Origin: Macrostomum hystrix
Lineage: Eukaryota > Platyhelminthes > Macrostomidae
Direction of reading: 5' to 3'
NCBI GenBank assembly: GCA_950097015.1
Contig: CATNEN010000033.1
Span: forward strand, 1,612,001-1,676,000
DNA: 64,000 nucleotides
Shown here: positions 22,401-31,685 of the stretch, piece after piece
Layout of the letters: each line of letters opens with the position of its first letter
Numbering within the stretch: position 1 is the first letter of the stretch
Notes under the pieces: model-generated
What the model saw: only the letters and a program-made list of their open reading frames with translations
What the model was told of the DNA's origin: nothing
Databases searched by the model: none
Translations under genes and position numbers: made by a program

Positions 22401-25323
22401 TGAATATCCCATAGCGCACATCCTGAATATCCCATAGCACACATCCTGAAGATCCCATAGCGCACATCCTGAAGATCCCATAGCACACATCCTGAAGATC
22501 CCATAGCGCACATCCTGAATATCCCATAGCGCACATCCTTAATATCCCATAGCACACATCCTGAATATCCCATAACGCACATCCTGAAGATCCCATAGCG
22601 CACATCCTGAAGATCCCATAGCGCACATCCTGAAGATCCCACCAACAACCACTGCTCCAGGAGGGCACGGTCACGCAGGCGGAGTTTGACGAAGAGAGCC
22701 AGCGCTACGAGAAAGTCTGCGAGGATGCCTTCAACAACGCCAAGTCGGTGAAGGGTGTCCGTAACCGCGACTGGCTCGACTCGCCCTGGGTCGGCTTCTT
22801 TGAAGGCCGCGACGCTATGAAGGCGCCGGCCACGGCTGTGGCGCCGGAGCGGCTGAACAAGATCGGCCAGGTGTTTTCCACGGTGCCGCAGGGGTTCAAG
22901 ATTCACGCCGGTCTGAAGCGAACTCTCCGAGGCCGGGCCGAACTATTGGAGAATGAGCAGGCCGACTGGGCCATGGGCGAGGCGTTCGCCTTCGGCAGTC
23001 TGCTCACTGAGGGCTATCATGTCCGACTGTCCGGTCAAGATGTCGAGCGCGGCACCTTCTCGCACCGGCATCACGTGCTGCACGATCAGGAGAGAGACTT
23101 GGCCACCTATGTTCCCCTCAATAATATTGAGCAGGGTGAGTAGCGGAGTTTAATTGAGAATCCATAGATTCACAGTAATCCCATATATTCACAGTAATCC
23201 CATAGATTCACAGTAATCCCATAGATTCACAGTAATCCCATAGAATCACAGTAATCCCATAGATTCACAGTAATCCCATAGAATCACAGTAATCCCATAG
23301 ATTCACAGCTATCCCATAGAATCACAGTAATCCCATAGATTCACAGCTATCCCATAGAATCACAGTAATCTCATGGATTTACAGTAATCCCAACGGTTAT
23401 CGTTAACTTTTTGATTTCAGAAAGCTAGAAATCGCATAAGTTCTTATTAATTCTCAAGACTCAATTATCCCATTGGCTGCGAGTTTAGTTCACTCCATTA
23501 AGTTTTTATTATATCGGTAAAATTGCAAATATCTCATTATTCTACTATCAGTAGACAACCGAGTTTATGCTTGTCTCCACTCCGCAGGCCAGGCCGCTTA
23601 CACTGTGTGCAACAGCAGCCTGTCTGAGTACGCCGTAATGGGATTCGAACTAGGCTACTCGCTAAACGATCCCAACGCCCTGATCATGTGGGAGGCCCAG
23701 TTCGGCGACTTCAACAACACCGCCCAGTGCATCATCGACCAGTTCGTGAGCTCCGGCCAGCAGAAGTGGGTCAGGCAGTCAGGCCTGGTGCTGCTGCTGC
23801 CCCACGGCTATGAGGGCATGGGCCCCGAGCACAGCTCCGCCCGCCTCGAGCGCTTCCTCCAGATGTCCAGCGACGACGCCGATCACATCCCCGTGCTTGA
23901 CGACGACTTCATGATGCAGCAGCTGCACGACATCAACTGGTTCGTGTGCAACGTCACCACTCCTGCCAACTATTTCCACCTGATGCGCCGCCAGGTGCTG
24001 CTGCCGTTCCGCAAGCCGCTGATTCTGCTGACGCCAAAGTCTCTACTGCGCCTGCCTGAGGCGCGCAGCTCGTTTTCTGAGATGACCGGCAACAGCGCCT
24101 TCCAGCGGCTCATTCCCGACCAGGTAGGCGGCTTCTTAGTGTCTTATTCGTGTGCCCTTCGCTCCCATCGATTGCAGACATCCCAACTGAAGTTTTCCCA
24201 TCGAGCTCACTGACCAATCCCAAAATCTCTCACATCTCATAGTCTGTCAAAAATCCCATAGTCTGTCACCAATCCCATAGTCTGTCACAAATCCCATAGT
24301 CTGTCACAAATCTCATAGTCTGTCACCAATCCCATAATCTGTCACAAATCCCATAGTCTGTCACAAATCCCATAGTCTGTCACAAATCTCATAGTCTGTC
24401 ACCAATCCCATAATCTGTCACAAATCCCATAGTCTGTCACAAATCTGTCACCAATCCCATAGTCTGTCACAAATCTCATAGTTTGTCACAAATCCCACAG
24501 TCTGTCACAAAACCCATAGTCTATCAGATCCCATTGTCTAGAATTCCAGGTGCTATCACAGATTTTCCGTGATTCTTATCTGTCATCACAGGGCCCGCCG
24601 TCAAAGGCCGACCCTAAGGAGGTGGTGAAGCTGATTCTGTGCAGCGGCAAGGTCTACTATGAGCTAGTGAAGGAGCGAGAGCGAACCGGACACAATGACA
24701 CCATCGCCATCAGCCGGGTGGAACAGATCAGCCCATTCCCATATGACCTTGTCTGTGAGTGCTGCTTTGTTTCTTCGGTCGATTCTTTGAATGACATTTT
24801 AGAACCGTCCTTTTTTGACACGAAGATATTTTAAAGCCATCGATTTTTTGGGGAGGAGATTTTGAAGTCGCGGATTATTCTGTGGGTGAGAATTTGAAGC
24901 CATGGGTTCTCTGCGGGTGAGATTTTGAAGTCGCGGATTATTCTGTGGGTGAGAATTTGAAGCCATGGGTTCTCTGCGGGTGAGATTTTGAAGTCGCGGA
25001 TTCTCAGGGTGAGATTTTGAAGTCGCGGATACCCTGAGTGTGAGATTTCGAAGCCGTACTTCTCCCACCTTGCAGTGCAGGAGCTGAACAAGTACCCATT
25101 CGCCAGGGTGCAGTGGGTGCAGGAGGAGCACAAGAACATGGGCAGCTGGTTCTACGTGCAGCCCCGCGTGAACAACCTGATCCGCACCCAATGCCCTGAC
25201 CGGACCCACCGGCACGTATCCTACGCCGGCAGGCCGCCTTCCGCCTCGGCTGCCGCCGGCAACAAGCAGCTCCACCTGATGGAGATCGCCCAGTTCCTCA
25301 AGGATGCCATGAGCCCAGTCTAA
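10433..25323 (+). CDS. OGDH: 2-oxoglutarate dehydrogenase E1 component, mitochondrial
   Basis: Twelve exons are read: 10433-10591, 11240-11452, 15088-15196, 15279-15323, 15899-15940, 18218-18473, 19223-19769, 20903-21205, 22661-23135, 23588-24123, 24592-24754 and 25076-25323. Every junction has GT/AG and matching phase; the sum is 3096 nt, 1031 aa plus TAA (animal OGDH is about 1020). It is the thiamine-diphosphate E1 of the 2-oxoglutarate dehydrogenase complex in the TCA cycle, acting in the mitochondrial matrix. Residues 1-24 form an Arg-rich targeting peptide. Then come [20 protein letters not shown] (about 30-50), [22 protein letters not shown], the thiamine diphosphate motif GDAAF...VVNNQ (about 420-457), [19 protein letters not shown] and EEHKNMG near the end. 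Position-specific agreement with human OGDH is high throughout except residues 140-190. AATAAA lies at about 25474. Confidence 0.96.
10594..11060. repeat. 40-bp minisatellite in OGDH intron 1
   Basis: Alternating GGTATTGGATACAGTGACA and CATACAGGATACAGTGACAA blocks, about 11 copies, beginning within a few bases of the exon 1 donor. Some copies lack half a unit. The reverse-strand ORFs of 120-177 aa here are artefacts of the array. Confidence 0.93.
11515..14925. repeat. 21-bp minisatellite, about 160 copies, in OGDH intron 2
   Basis: The core unit is GTGACAGGGGAATTATTGAG plus T. Variants include GTATGACAGG, TTTGACAAGTGG (22-mer), GTGACGGGAATTATGG, TTAATGAG and TTATTTAG. Longer blocks of variant units recur in the same order, for example around 11679-11780, 12201-12301 and 13681-13781, so a higher-order structure is present. 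Since 21 is a multiple of 3, long false ORFs appear on both strands. Confidence 0.97.
15279..15940 (+). other. OGDH: Two OGDH microexons (45 and 42 nt), both phase 1-1
   Basis: Exon 15279-15323 encodes [15 protein letters not shown] and exon 15899-15940 encodes [14 protein letters not shown]. Both have TTTCAG acceptors and GTAAGT or GTAAGC donors, and each can be skipped without changing frame. They lie in the N-terminal part where vertebrate OGDH has alternative exons. The intron between them (15324-15898) has no homogeneous array. Confidence 0.6.
16350..17830. repeat. 25/28-bp minisatellite, about 55 copies, in OGDH intron 5
   Basis: The unit joins CCTCAGAGCTTCAGGTTCAG with either TCGTCACC (28 bp) or TCATC (25 bp). 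The two lengths are interspersed, with GCTTCAGG/GCCTCAGG/GCCTCAAG variants. It fills most of the 2.3-kb intron 15941-18217. Confidence 0.95.
18505..18760. repeat. About 30-bp repeat, first array in OGDH intron 6
   Basis: Units contain AGTAGGTCAGAGTGACCCAC or AGGTAGGTCAGACTGACCCA, about 8 copies with length changes. GGTCAGACTGACC is itself a near-palindrome. Confidence 0.85.
18830..19200. repeat. 49-bp repeat, second array in OGDH intron 6
   Basis: Seven or eight copies of a unit beginning GGATGGGAGATGGGTCATGG, followed by TGATTCTAGCAGCTGATGG and TGACCCACA. The array runs up to about 25 bp before the exon 7 acceptor, so the last unit sits where the branch point would be expected. Confidence 0.93.
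20160..20645. repeat. 21-bp minisatellite in OGDH intron 7
   Basis: The unit is GAGGGATCTCCCTGTGGCCT plus T, about 20 good copies with CGTCTGGCC, CCCAGTGGCC and GGCATT variants, then a diverged tail to about 20780. It is in frame on both strands, giving false ORFs. Confidence 0.93.
21268..21470. repeat. 20-bp minisatellite in OGDH intron 8 (first array)
   Basis: Ten copies of CACACTCAGAGATCCCACCG, some with CAGAATCAG. It passes directly into the next, unrelated-length array through the shared piece GATCCCA. Confidence 0.93.
21471..22640. repeat. 23-bp minisatellite, about 50 copies, in OGDH intron 8 (second array)
   Basis: The unit is GCGCACATCCTGAAGATCCC plus ATA, with GAATATCCC and GCACACATC variants mixed along the array. 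It ends about 20 bp before the exon 9 acceptor. Reverse-strand ORFs up to 364 aa (a [10 protein letters not shown] pattern) are artefacts. Confidence 0.97.
23152..23395. repeat. 19-bp minisatellite in OGDH intron 9
   Basis: About 12 copies of CCCATAGATTCACAGTAAT with ATAGAATC and CAGCTATC variants. The array begins about 15 bp after the donor. Confidence 0.93.
24232..24535. repeat. 19-bp minisatellite in OGDH intron 10
   Basis: About 15 copies of CCCATAGTCTGTCACAAAT with CACCAATC and CTCATAG variants; a few units are partly deleted. Confidence 0.93.
24835..25055. repeat. About 63-bp repeat in OGDH intron 11
   Basis: Two full and two partial copies of a block with GATTTTGAAGTCGCGGATTA, TTCTGTGGGTGAGAATTTGA and AGCCATGGGTTCTCTGCGGG. 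The last partial copy runs to about 20 bp from the exon 12 acceptor. Confidence 0.85.
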
Positions 25324-26860
25324 AACCAGCCAGAGCCGGCTATTGGCTAGCCCTACCATTATTTCAGGCAAATTATTCAGAAACTGACTACCGCTCTATC
25401 ATCTTCACTTCTATGGCTACTTATGAGTAGTGCGTTATGCAGAGCCTCTGTTTCTTAATCAGAAACACCTAGAAAATAAAATTATAACAAATTATTGATA
25501 CGTTTAAAAGTGTGTAGCTAGTTTAGTGGATAGAAAAGCCTAAAACGCATGCAACAAGCACGACTTGCAACTAAATACTGTTTTTAAACCTCTTGTTTTC
25601 GTGTAAATTGCGGCTAAATTTTCGATTGATAAAAATTTGAATTCGATAAAAAAATAACTTCGCTCCCTTCTTTGGGTCGAGGCGCCATCCTCGGGTTTTG
25701 TTTGTCTTTGTGTTTCGTTTCATAACTATTTATTTGTTTATTTTTGTCAGGCAAAATCGCGTTTTGAAAACTGATTTGACCAGATTGAGAACCGTGGAAC
25801 TCTTTTATTTTACTCCTCTCCAAGATTCGCCCAGCGCTTCTGACGCAGTTGTATTTCTGCACTTCTTCAACAAAAAAAGCACAAAAACACATCATGGTGA
25901 GTGGATGCGCTCTCTCTCTACTGTTGATGAGTAGTATTTCACCTTAATTAACTTTTTTGGCTTTGCTTTTAGCGTGCTGCTGATGTGTTTGCTGTTTTAT
26001 TTTTCGAATATTTGGTGCGCGACAACGCCAGCATGTTTTTGGGGGATTTCGATTTGTCAGCGAGTTGGCTCGCTTTGACTAGAGAGTCGAGCGAGCAATC
26101 GCTGGTATTGAGCGGCCCTGCTCAAGGCAGATTCGAGAGCTCGACAGACTAATTGCACTTTGATATGCGTGTGCTCCTATTCTGCTTACAACTTTCTCCT
26201 TGGCCCTCTGTTTTTTGCTTTCCTGATGCTAGAAATGCGGCACTAACTGGTAGTTTTTGGTGAGTGACTGGACGCCTATTGCTCCCCGCAGGCCCAGACC
26301 CCAAATCGCCACCTTCAGTTTTGCAAACAATTCAAAGTTTTAACTTACTTTAGAGGCCATCTCATCTTGACGAACTCTCGACTTTGCAAGAAAAAGGCCA
26401 ATCAGTCTTTGTTTAGTTTTGCCGCTTCTTTTGCTTTAGAAGTTAGAACTACTAGTAATTATATAGAGCAAGAAAAAATAAACACATACACACGCCTAAA
26501 TGGCATTCATTTTATTTAGAGAATAAAACGAAAGAAAAGCCGCAGACTTTTGTTTGTTTCTTGCTTGCTATCCTGAGTCATTATTGTGCTTTTTGTCCAG
26601 TCGTGCTTCTTACCTATTAATATTGCTGAAGCCCATAAACATGATATAAGCATTCACAGAGTGCGTGCATAAAGGTCATTCTTGCTCATTGGCTAGAAAC
26701 TGTCCGTGAAGAGTTTTCTATCCAGTGTTCTAAAAATACAATATGGCAATTCCCTTGCTAAGCGCTGACTAGAAGCCAGACTGTGTGGACAAGCCTTAAA
26801 CACATTCCACCCACCAGTGAACACTGAGGAGCATTGCTATTATTACTACTCTCTTCTGTC
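25324..26860. other. OGDH 3' end and unassigned spacer
   Basis: AATAAA at about 25474 fits the OGDH 3' end. At 25893-25895 an ATG is followed directly by GTGAGT, after a pyrimidine-rich stretch. An acceptor CTTTTAG at about 25973 would give MRAADVFAVLFFEYLVRDNA... open to a TAA at about 26150; another, CCCCGCAG at about 26290, opens a frame of roughly 75 codons to 26519. I recognise neither protein. AATAAA-like sites are at about 26479 and 26522. A small gene here is possible but unproven. Confidence 0.2.
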
Positions 26861-26866
26861 TGTTTG

Positions 26867-27045
26867 TTTACGCTCGCGCACTCTTAATGCACTTTCTCCT
26901 TCTCCCTCTATCAGTCTATCTGTTCAAATTATTAGCTAGAATTCACTTCTCTTTCCTCACCCTCGTCTCTGATTGGCTAGCTCATCGTCTCTTTTTCTTC
27001 ACCCCTCTCATACCCTCTGGCCCATCCTTACTCGTATTGCCCTTC
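26867..27045 (+). repeat. Dispersed repeat, copy A
   Basis: It shares TTTACGCTCGCGC, ACTTTCTCC, TCTCCCTCTATC, CTGTTCAA and CTCGTCTCTGATTGGCTAGC, in the same order, with the reverse complement of about 44945-45095. A CTCTGATTGGCTGGCTC piece recurs at about 27219. The sequence is pyrimidine-rich and has an inverted CCAAT box. Its nature is unknown. Confidence 0.7.
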
Positions 27046-27117
27046 GGCCCCTCCTTTTGCTTAATATTTAATTCTCGGCCTAAACTGCCCTTATCGATCC
27101 TGCCGCTTTTCAATCAG

Positions 27118-27154
27118 TGCCGTTAAGACGGTCTCTTGCTCAATTTATTGCATG
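27118..27154 (+). ncRNA. Spliced-leader-like sequence (probable SL RNA pseudogene or retro-copied leader)
   Basis: The stretch starts GCCGTTAAGACGGTCTCTT (one mismatch to the 5' part of the Macrostomum lignano spliced leader as I remember it) and closes with CTCAATTTATTGCATG, matching its 3' part. About ten central bases of the leader are absent. CCGT and ACGG can pair as the short 5' hairpin that planarian leaders also have. A working SL RNA gene should have GT directly after the leader; here AAATC follows, and no clear Sm site is seen. It is therefore probably not a functional SL RNA. The match rests on memory and should be searched. Confidence 0.5.
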
Positions 27155-27418
27155 AAATCATCGTTACTAATCTCCAAATATTGATTTGCCAAAAAATACA
27201 AAAGCTATACACTTAACTCTGATTGGCTGGCTCTACCGACCACCCCAAAGTCACCCTACAGCCTAAGCTAAACCCCTCACAATTCATCCTGGAATGTAAT
27301 GCAAGTCTCTTTGTAAACCATTGGTAACATCTTTTAGTGTCGTTTTTACGAGTATTTAACAAGTGACTTTAAATGAACACCTGTTCGGCCGTGAATAGAC
27401 AATTAACAGAACTGAAAG

Positions 27419-27990
27419 CGTCCAGTTGTTGTAAATCATCATTGGTCTGACAGTCCAGTTGTTCTAAATCATCATTGGTCTCACAGTCCAGTTGTTGTAA
27501 ATCATCATTGGTCTGACAGTCCAGTTGTTATAAATCATCATTGGTCTGACAGTCCAGTTGTTATAAATCATGATTGGTCTGATAGTCCAGTTGTTGTAAA
27601 TCATCATTGGTCTCACAGTCCAGTTGTTTTAAATCATCATTGGTCTCACAGTCCAGTTGTTGTAAATCATCATTGGTCTGACAGTCCAGTTGTTGTAAAT
27701 CATCATTGGTCTCACAGTCCAGTTGTTTTAAATCATCATTGGTCTGATAGTCCAGTTGTTATAAATCATCATTGGTCTGACAGTCCAGTTGTTATAAATC
27801 ATCATTGGTCTCACAGTCCAGTTGTTTTAAATCATCATTGGTCTGACAGTCCAGTTGTTATAAATCATCATTGGTCTCACAGTCCAGTTGTTATAAATCA
27901 TCATTGGTCTCACAGTCCAGTTGTTATAAATCATCATTGGTCTCACAGTCCAGTTGTTGTAAATCATCATTGGTCTCACAGTCCAGCTTT
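27419..27990. repeat. 33-bp minisatellite, about 17 copies
   Basis: The unit is CAGTCCAGTTGTTGTAAATC plus ATCATTGGTCTGA, with TTATAAATC, TTTTAAATC and TCTCA variants. Each copy contains ATTGG. It lies between OGDH and the broken otopetrin-like gene. Confidence 0.95.
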
Positions 27991-29120
27991 TATATAGTTC
28001 AACAGATACAATTTGCACTAGTTTTCACAGGCAAGTCGTTATGCTTATTACACATATTTAATACAAATTTAAATGAGATGAACGGAGCGCCAAACTATTC
28101 TCATCCGAAATAACCTGCTGTACTGAGGTGCGAACTTATGTACTCTAGTGTACATTCTGAGCACACTTTAGCAAAAAATTTTCCGTAGAAGTATAATAGA
28201 TGATACAGTTAGTACCTTCTAACTGTATCTGTCTGCCATAAACCAGTTGGGAATTAAATATGCACCAAAGTTGTTAGCATTCCTCGTGATATTTTTCCGA
28301 AACCAGAAGATCGCTCTGCGTCGCTTTGTGCGTTTCGTGAACAACAGACACTTGCAACAGTCACTGTGATGTCCGTGAGTGGCAGTATTTCCTTACATCA
28401 GTTTAGAAATTACCAATGCAGATGCCCCGTAATATAAAATGGCTACAATAACTCATTATTCTAGGACGACAATGCATCGTTAAATGACGGAGAAGATCGC
28501 CAGCTACTCCCAAACCGCGAGGTATGTGGCCAGTGAGAGTGACAGATCATGATGGTTTGTGATCTCCGCATAAATTCACTCTGATATTGTGTCCCGAGTC
28601 AAAGGCCGATTGACTTTCCATGTCTGTAATTGCTAATCTGTCTTTAACTTTGAGGCATAGCACAGATCCTATTTACACAGATCCTATATTACACTGAATA
28701 CTACATGTATAACTGGATCACCAAAAGTTACTTTTTTAGTCCCAGCCATAGAGAGGCACCACTTATTTCACTTATTTCCACTTAAATAAAGCTTTGCAGC
28801 CTGTGCAACTGCTATTTGTCTATGTGTGAAAGTACGAACTTCTGAGCTTCTTGTGATGCTGGTGCTTGTCTATGGCTGGGATAAAAAAAGATAAATCCAT
28901 AATTAATTGACGCTCAGCCTAAATGATCGCTTCAAACTGTCTATGGGTAAGAATTGAAAAGCATTCAATGCCAGTACGACATCATTCTGTCACCCTCGCT
29001 TTCAGAGCCAAGAAGAGGCAGTTGCCGAATCGGCTGAACTGGGAACCCTCAGTAAGATTGCCGGAATTGCTGTTGTTCTTCTGCTGGTCTCATTTGCGTT
29101 CGTTGTGGAGCTAAGAGCTT

Positions 29121-29271
29121 CACAGTGCTCATGGGAAGTCAAAATGACACAAAAAATTGCCCAAGAAAATGATTTTGTAAACCATATACCAGAGCACCTC
29201 GTATACCCAGAACAGGTTTTTTTTTAATCGTAAGTGCTTGTCCTAGCGTACAACAGACTTTTTATTTTGTT
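29121..29271 (+). repeat. Left terminal inverted repeat
   Basis: Pairs with 33121-33271. By chance it remains open in the host frame for about 30 codons (up to the TAA near 29225), which can mislead gene prediction. Confidence 0.88.
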
Positions 29272-29420
29272 CGGCCAAAACAGGCTCTTAATTGCGACGT
29301 TGCTATGGGAAAAAACTTATTAAAATTGAATTAGTAAAAGCTTATGCATAGTAGTCTGTTTTAACAGCGTATTTTTTCAGAAAAAAATTGTCACTTATAA
29401 CCTTAAAACATAAATGTGAG

Positions 29421-31469
29421 CTACACATGAAAGCCATTGTAAGCAACAACAGCTCGGAGCAGTTCGTTTGGGAAAGTGCTGTGCTGCATGGGCACAGCAT
29501 ATCGCTGCCATGTTAGAGCGAAATCCCGGTGCAAGCTCTCGAAGGCTTGCTCGCTAAACGTGCCTAGTGGTCTCCCAGTGACGGCGCAGAATGTTCCCAC
29601 GTGGTGCAACAGCACATGCACTTTTGGGGAAATTGGCAAACCGAGCAGCTCGTATGTGGCCTTGAACTGCGCGATTCGGTCCTGGAAATCCGCGTGCAGT
29701 TCGGAGCCAAAGCAGCTGCTGACTACTGCATCAAAGCTCACCAGACAGGAGCCGTAGTGCTTCAGTTGCCGCGGCAGGCAACTCTGAAGCTCGGCAGATC
29801 GTCGAAGCAGAGTGCGACACGCGTTTCCCTCCATGCTGCCGCCGCGGTATCCTACACGCACAATGCTACGATCATGCGCCCACTGATAAGCGCAGTTGTC
29901 ACCCCACGCCGTGTTCAAAGCATCGAAAATGCGATTTGTGATGCCAAGCATCAGGTGCAGCTCTGGTGGAGGCAGAATGAAGAGAATTTCTGCGTCATCA
30001 TCTGCCTGAAGCAGAGGAGCCTCGACGCAGTTGAAGAAATCCTTTGCAGTGTTTCGCACCTTGCCACTGCTGGCGAAATCCAGCGCCAGCTGCCGAATTC
30101 TGCCGATTGTCCGCACTGGACCGCAAGTGTCTAGCGGAACTGGAGTCTCGCAGTAGCAGCATGAATGCCTGGACGCATGCGATTGCAGTCCACAGATGAG
30201 ATTGGCAACTTTCATATCGGCGGCTACTGCATTCACTGTGATGCCTCCAAGGCTCAAGAGCTGGAAGAGTGCCTTTATATTGTCGTAAGACTCGGCCATG
30301 TCGGGCACAGCAGCAAGCAGCAGCAGCTTCTTGACTCCAGAATCGGCAAAAAATTTGTGCTTGGTCGACTGATTTGGTTCGCTCTCACTTCGAGGTAGTA
30401 AGCTGACACAGATCTTGAAGAACTCGCCACCTCCGTCAAGTCCAAGCTTCACATCGATATTGTCGTGACCTCTTTCAAAAGCAACCTTTTCGATTAAGCC
30501 TTGAACATCATTGCAAACGACAGCAATTTTTGAACCTTCGCTATCCACTTTCAGCAGACTGTGCACAAAAAAATCTTCCAGATGCCGACTTCTTACTGCG
30601 AGACTCGCTCCCAAGTTCGATTGTACAGCCTTTACTGTGCCGGCTCCCATCCGCAAGATGCTAGCCGCTCGTAGAGTTTGCCTGTTGCTCAGATTGAGTG
30701 CGACTTTCAGTTGAAGCATCGTGGCTGTGGTCGCTTGAGCCAATTGTCCTGAGCTGCTGGCTGCTTCCACACAGTGACCCACAGTGACAGCCAGAGGCCT
30801 GCCTCCATGTGGTCTTTTCAAAGTCACTGTGCTAGATCCGGCTGCTTGCAGCTTGGCAGCGATTGCGGTGCTGGCCACTTGCTCTGTCGTTCCAGGGCTC
30901 AGCTGGGTGCTCAAGTTAATCAGCCGCGTCGCCTTGTTGCAGCGATGAGTCTTTCCTTTACCAATGGGCGAGTGGCAGCCAGAACACAGCCGTTCAGGAG
31001 TCTGAGGTGCATCGCCGCAAGATGATGGTCGGCCCCTCGTACAGTTTGGCGAACTAGTTGCATAGATACTGCATGGATCTGAGTTTTTGTGCAGGTTGCT
31101 GCGAGCAATCCTGCAGATCTCACATGGGCAGTCGGGCTGTGATCTTCTGCTGACTGGGATGCTGCTCAAGTCTTTAAGCATTTGCTCGTAGAGAAGTCTT
31201 GGCGGCAAAGGACGAGGCGATGGGCCAGCTAGCGAAGACACGATTCGGCGACAGCCCTCACACACTCCAGCAGGAAGAAAATGCTGCACAGATGAGAAGT
31301 TTGGCAGGATGTAGTGCTCAATCGCTGCTGCATCGTTTACACAGCGCTCAGCCTTGCGTAGGCAAAGCAGGCACACACTACGAAGGCACTCATCGTGGCT
31401 CTTTGGGCTGTTGGGCATTTTTCTGAATTCGAATAGAACGTTTGAGCTATGCATAGATGCAAGGAACAA
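29421..31469 (-). CDS. Putative transposase with N-terminal zinc-binding region
   Basis: Single uninterrupted ORF of 682 codons inside the TIR element. Residues about 28-180 hold repeated CxxC pairs (CLLC, CEGC, CPCEIC, CSGC...HRC) that look like zinc fingers for DNA binding. The second half has GLDGGGEFFKI (343-353), a candidate first catalytic Asp, and SEQAFESLH (639-647), a candidate catalytic Glu, within a motif I associate with unclassified invertebrate transposon ORFs (H-V-L...LG..SEQ..E..H..F). I do not assign a superfamily. The first Met at 31469 is followed by another at codon 6, so the exact start is open. The lack of stops suggests recent activity. Confidence 0.7.
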   Translation of the reverse strand: MFLASMHSSNVLFEFRKMPNSPKSHDECLRSVCLLCLRKAERCVNDAAAIEHYILPNFSSVQHFLPAGVCEGCRRIVSSLAGPSPRPLPPRLLYEQMLKDLSSIPVSRRSQPDCPCEICRIARSNLHKNSDPCSIYATSSPNCTRGRPSSCGDAPQTPERLCSGCHSPIGKGKTHRCNKATRLINLSTQLSPGTTEQVASTAIAAKLQAAGSSTVTLKRPHGGRPLAVTVGHCVEAASSSGQLAQATTATMLQLKVALNLSNRQTLRAASILRMGAGTVKAVQSNLGASLAVRSRHLEDFFVHSLLKVDSEGSKIAVVCNDVQGLIEKVAFERGHDNIDVKLGLDGGGEFFKICVSLLPRSESEPNQSTKHKFFADSGVKKLLLLAAVPDMAESYDNIKALFQLLSLGGITVNAVAADMKVANLICGLQSHASRHSCCYCETPVPLDTCGPVRTIGRIRQLALDFASSGKVRNTAKDFFNCVEAPLLQADDDAEILFILPPPELHLMLGITNRIFDALNTAWGDNCAYQWAHDRSIVRVGYRGGSMEGNACRTLLRRSAELQSCLPRQLKHYGSCLVSFDAVVSSCFGSELHADFQDRIAQFKATYELLGLPISPKVHVLLHHVGTFCAVTGRPLGTFSEQAFESLHRDFALTWQRYAVPMQHSTFPNELLRAVVAYNGFHV

Positions 31470-31685
31470 TTTATGTCACAGGACAGACAATATCAGACTT
31501 TATTTTCAAGTGAGGTGACTAGCCGCATATGTACAGTGCTTTCTACAACTTGTACACTGCCATATCACATCTGTGATGCATCACACAAAAGTCATGATAC
31601 AATCTCAGCAGTCAATATTTATTGTACTTTTTCCTGCCGTCCCTAATCAAAACTAAATACTCTGTGCATTGCAGGATCAGCATCT

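Noticed and set aside
21417-22906. Reverse-strand ORFs of 364, 349 and 237 aa with an [11 protein letters not shown] pattern
   Set aside because: Products of the 23-bp array plus antisense of OGDH exon 9.
29121-29224. Continuation of the otopetrin-like exon as CSWEVKMTQKIAQE... to a stop
   Set aside because: This stretch is the left TIR of the transposon, repeated inverted at 33.1-33.3 kb, so it is not host coding sequence.
29476-31426. Plus-strand ORFs of 65-177 aa opposite the transposase
   Set aside because: Antisense frames; the minus strand has one continuous 682-codon ORF.
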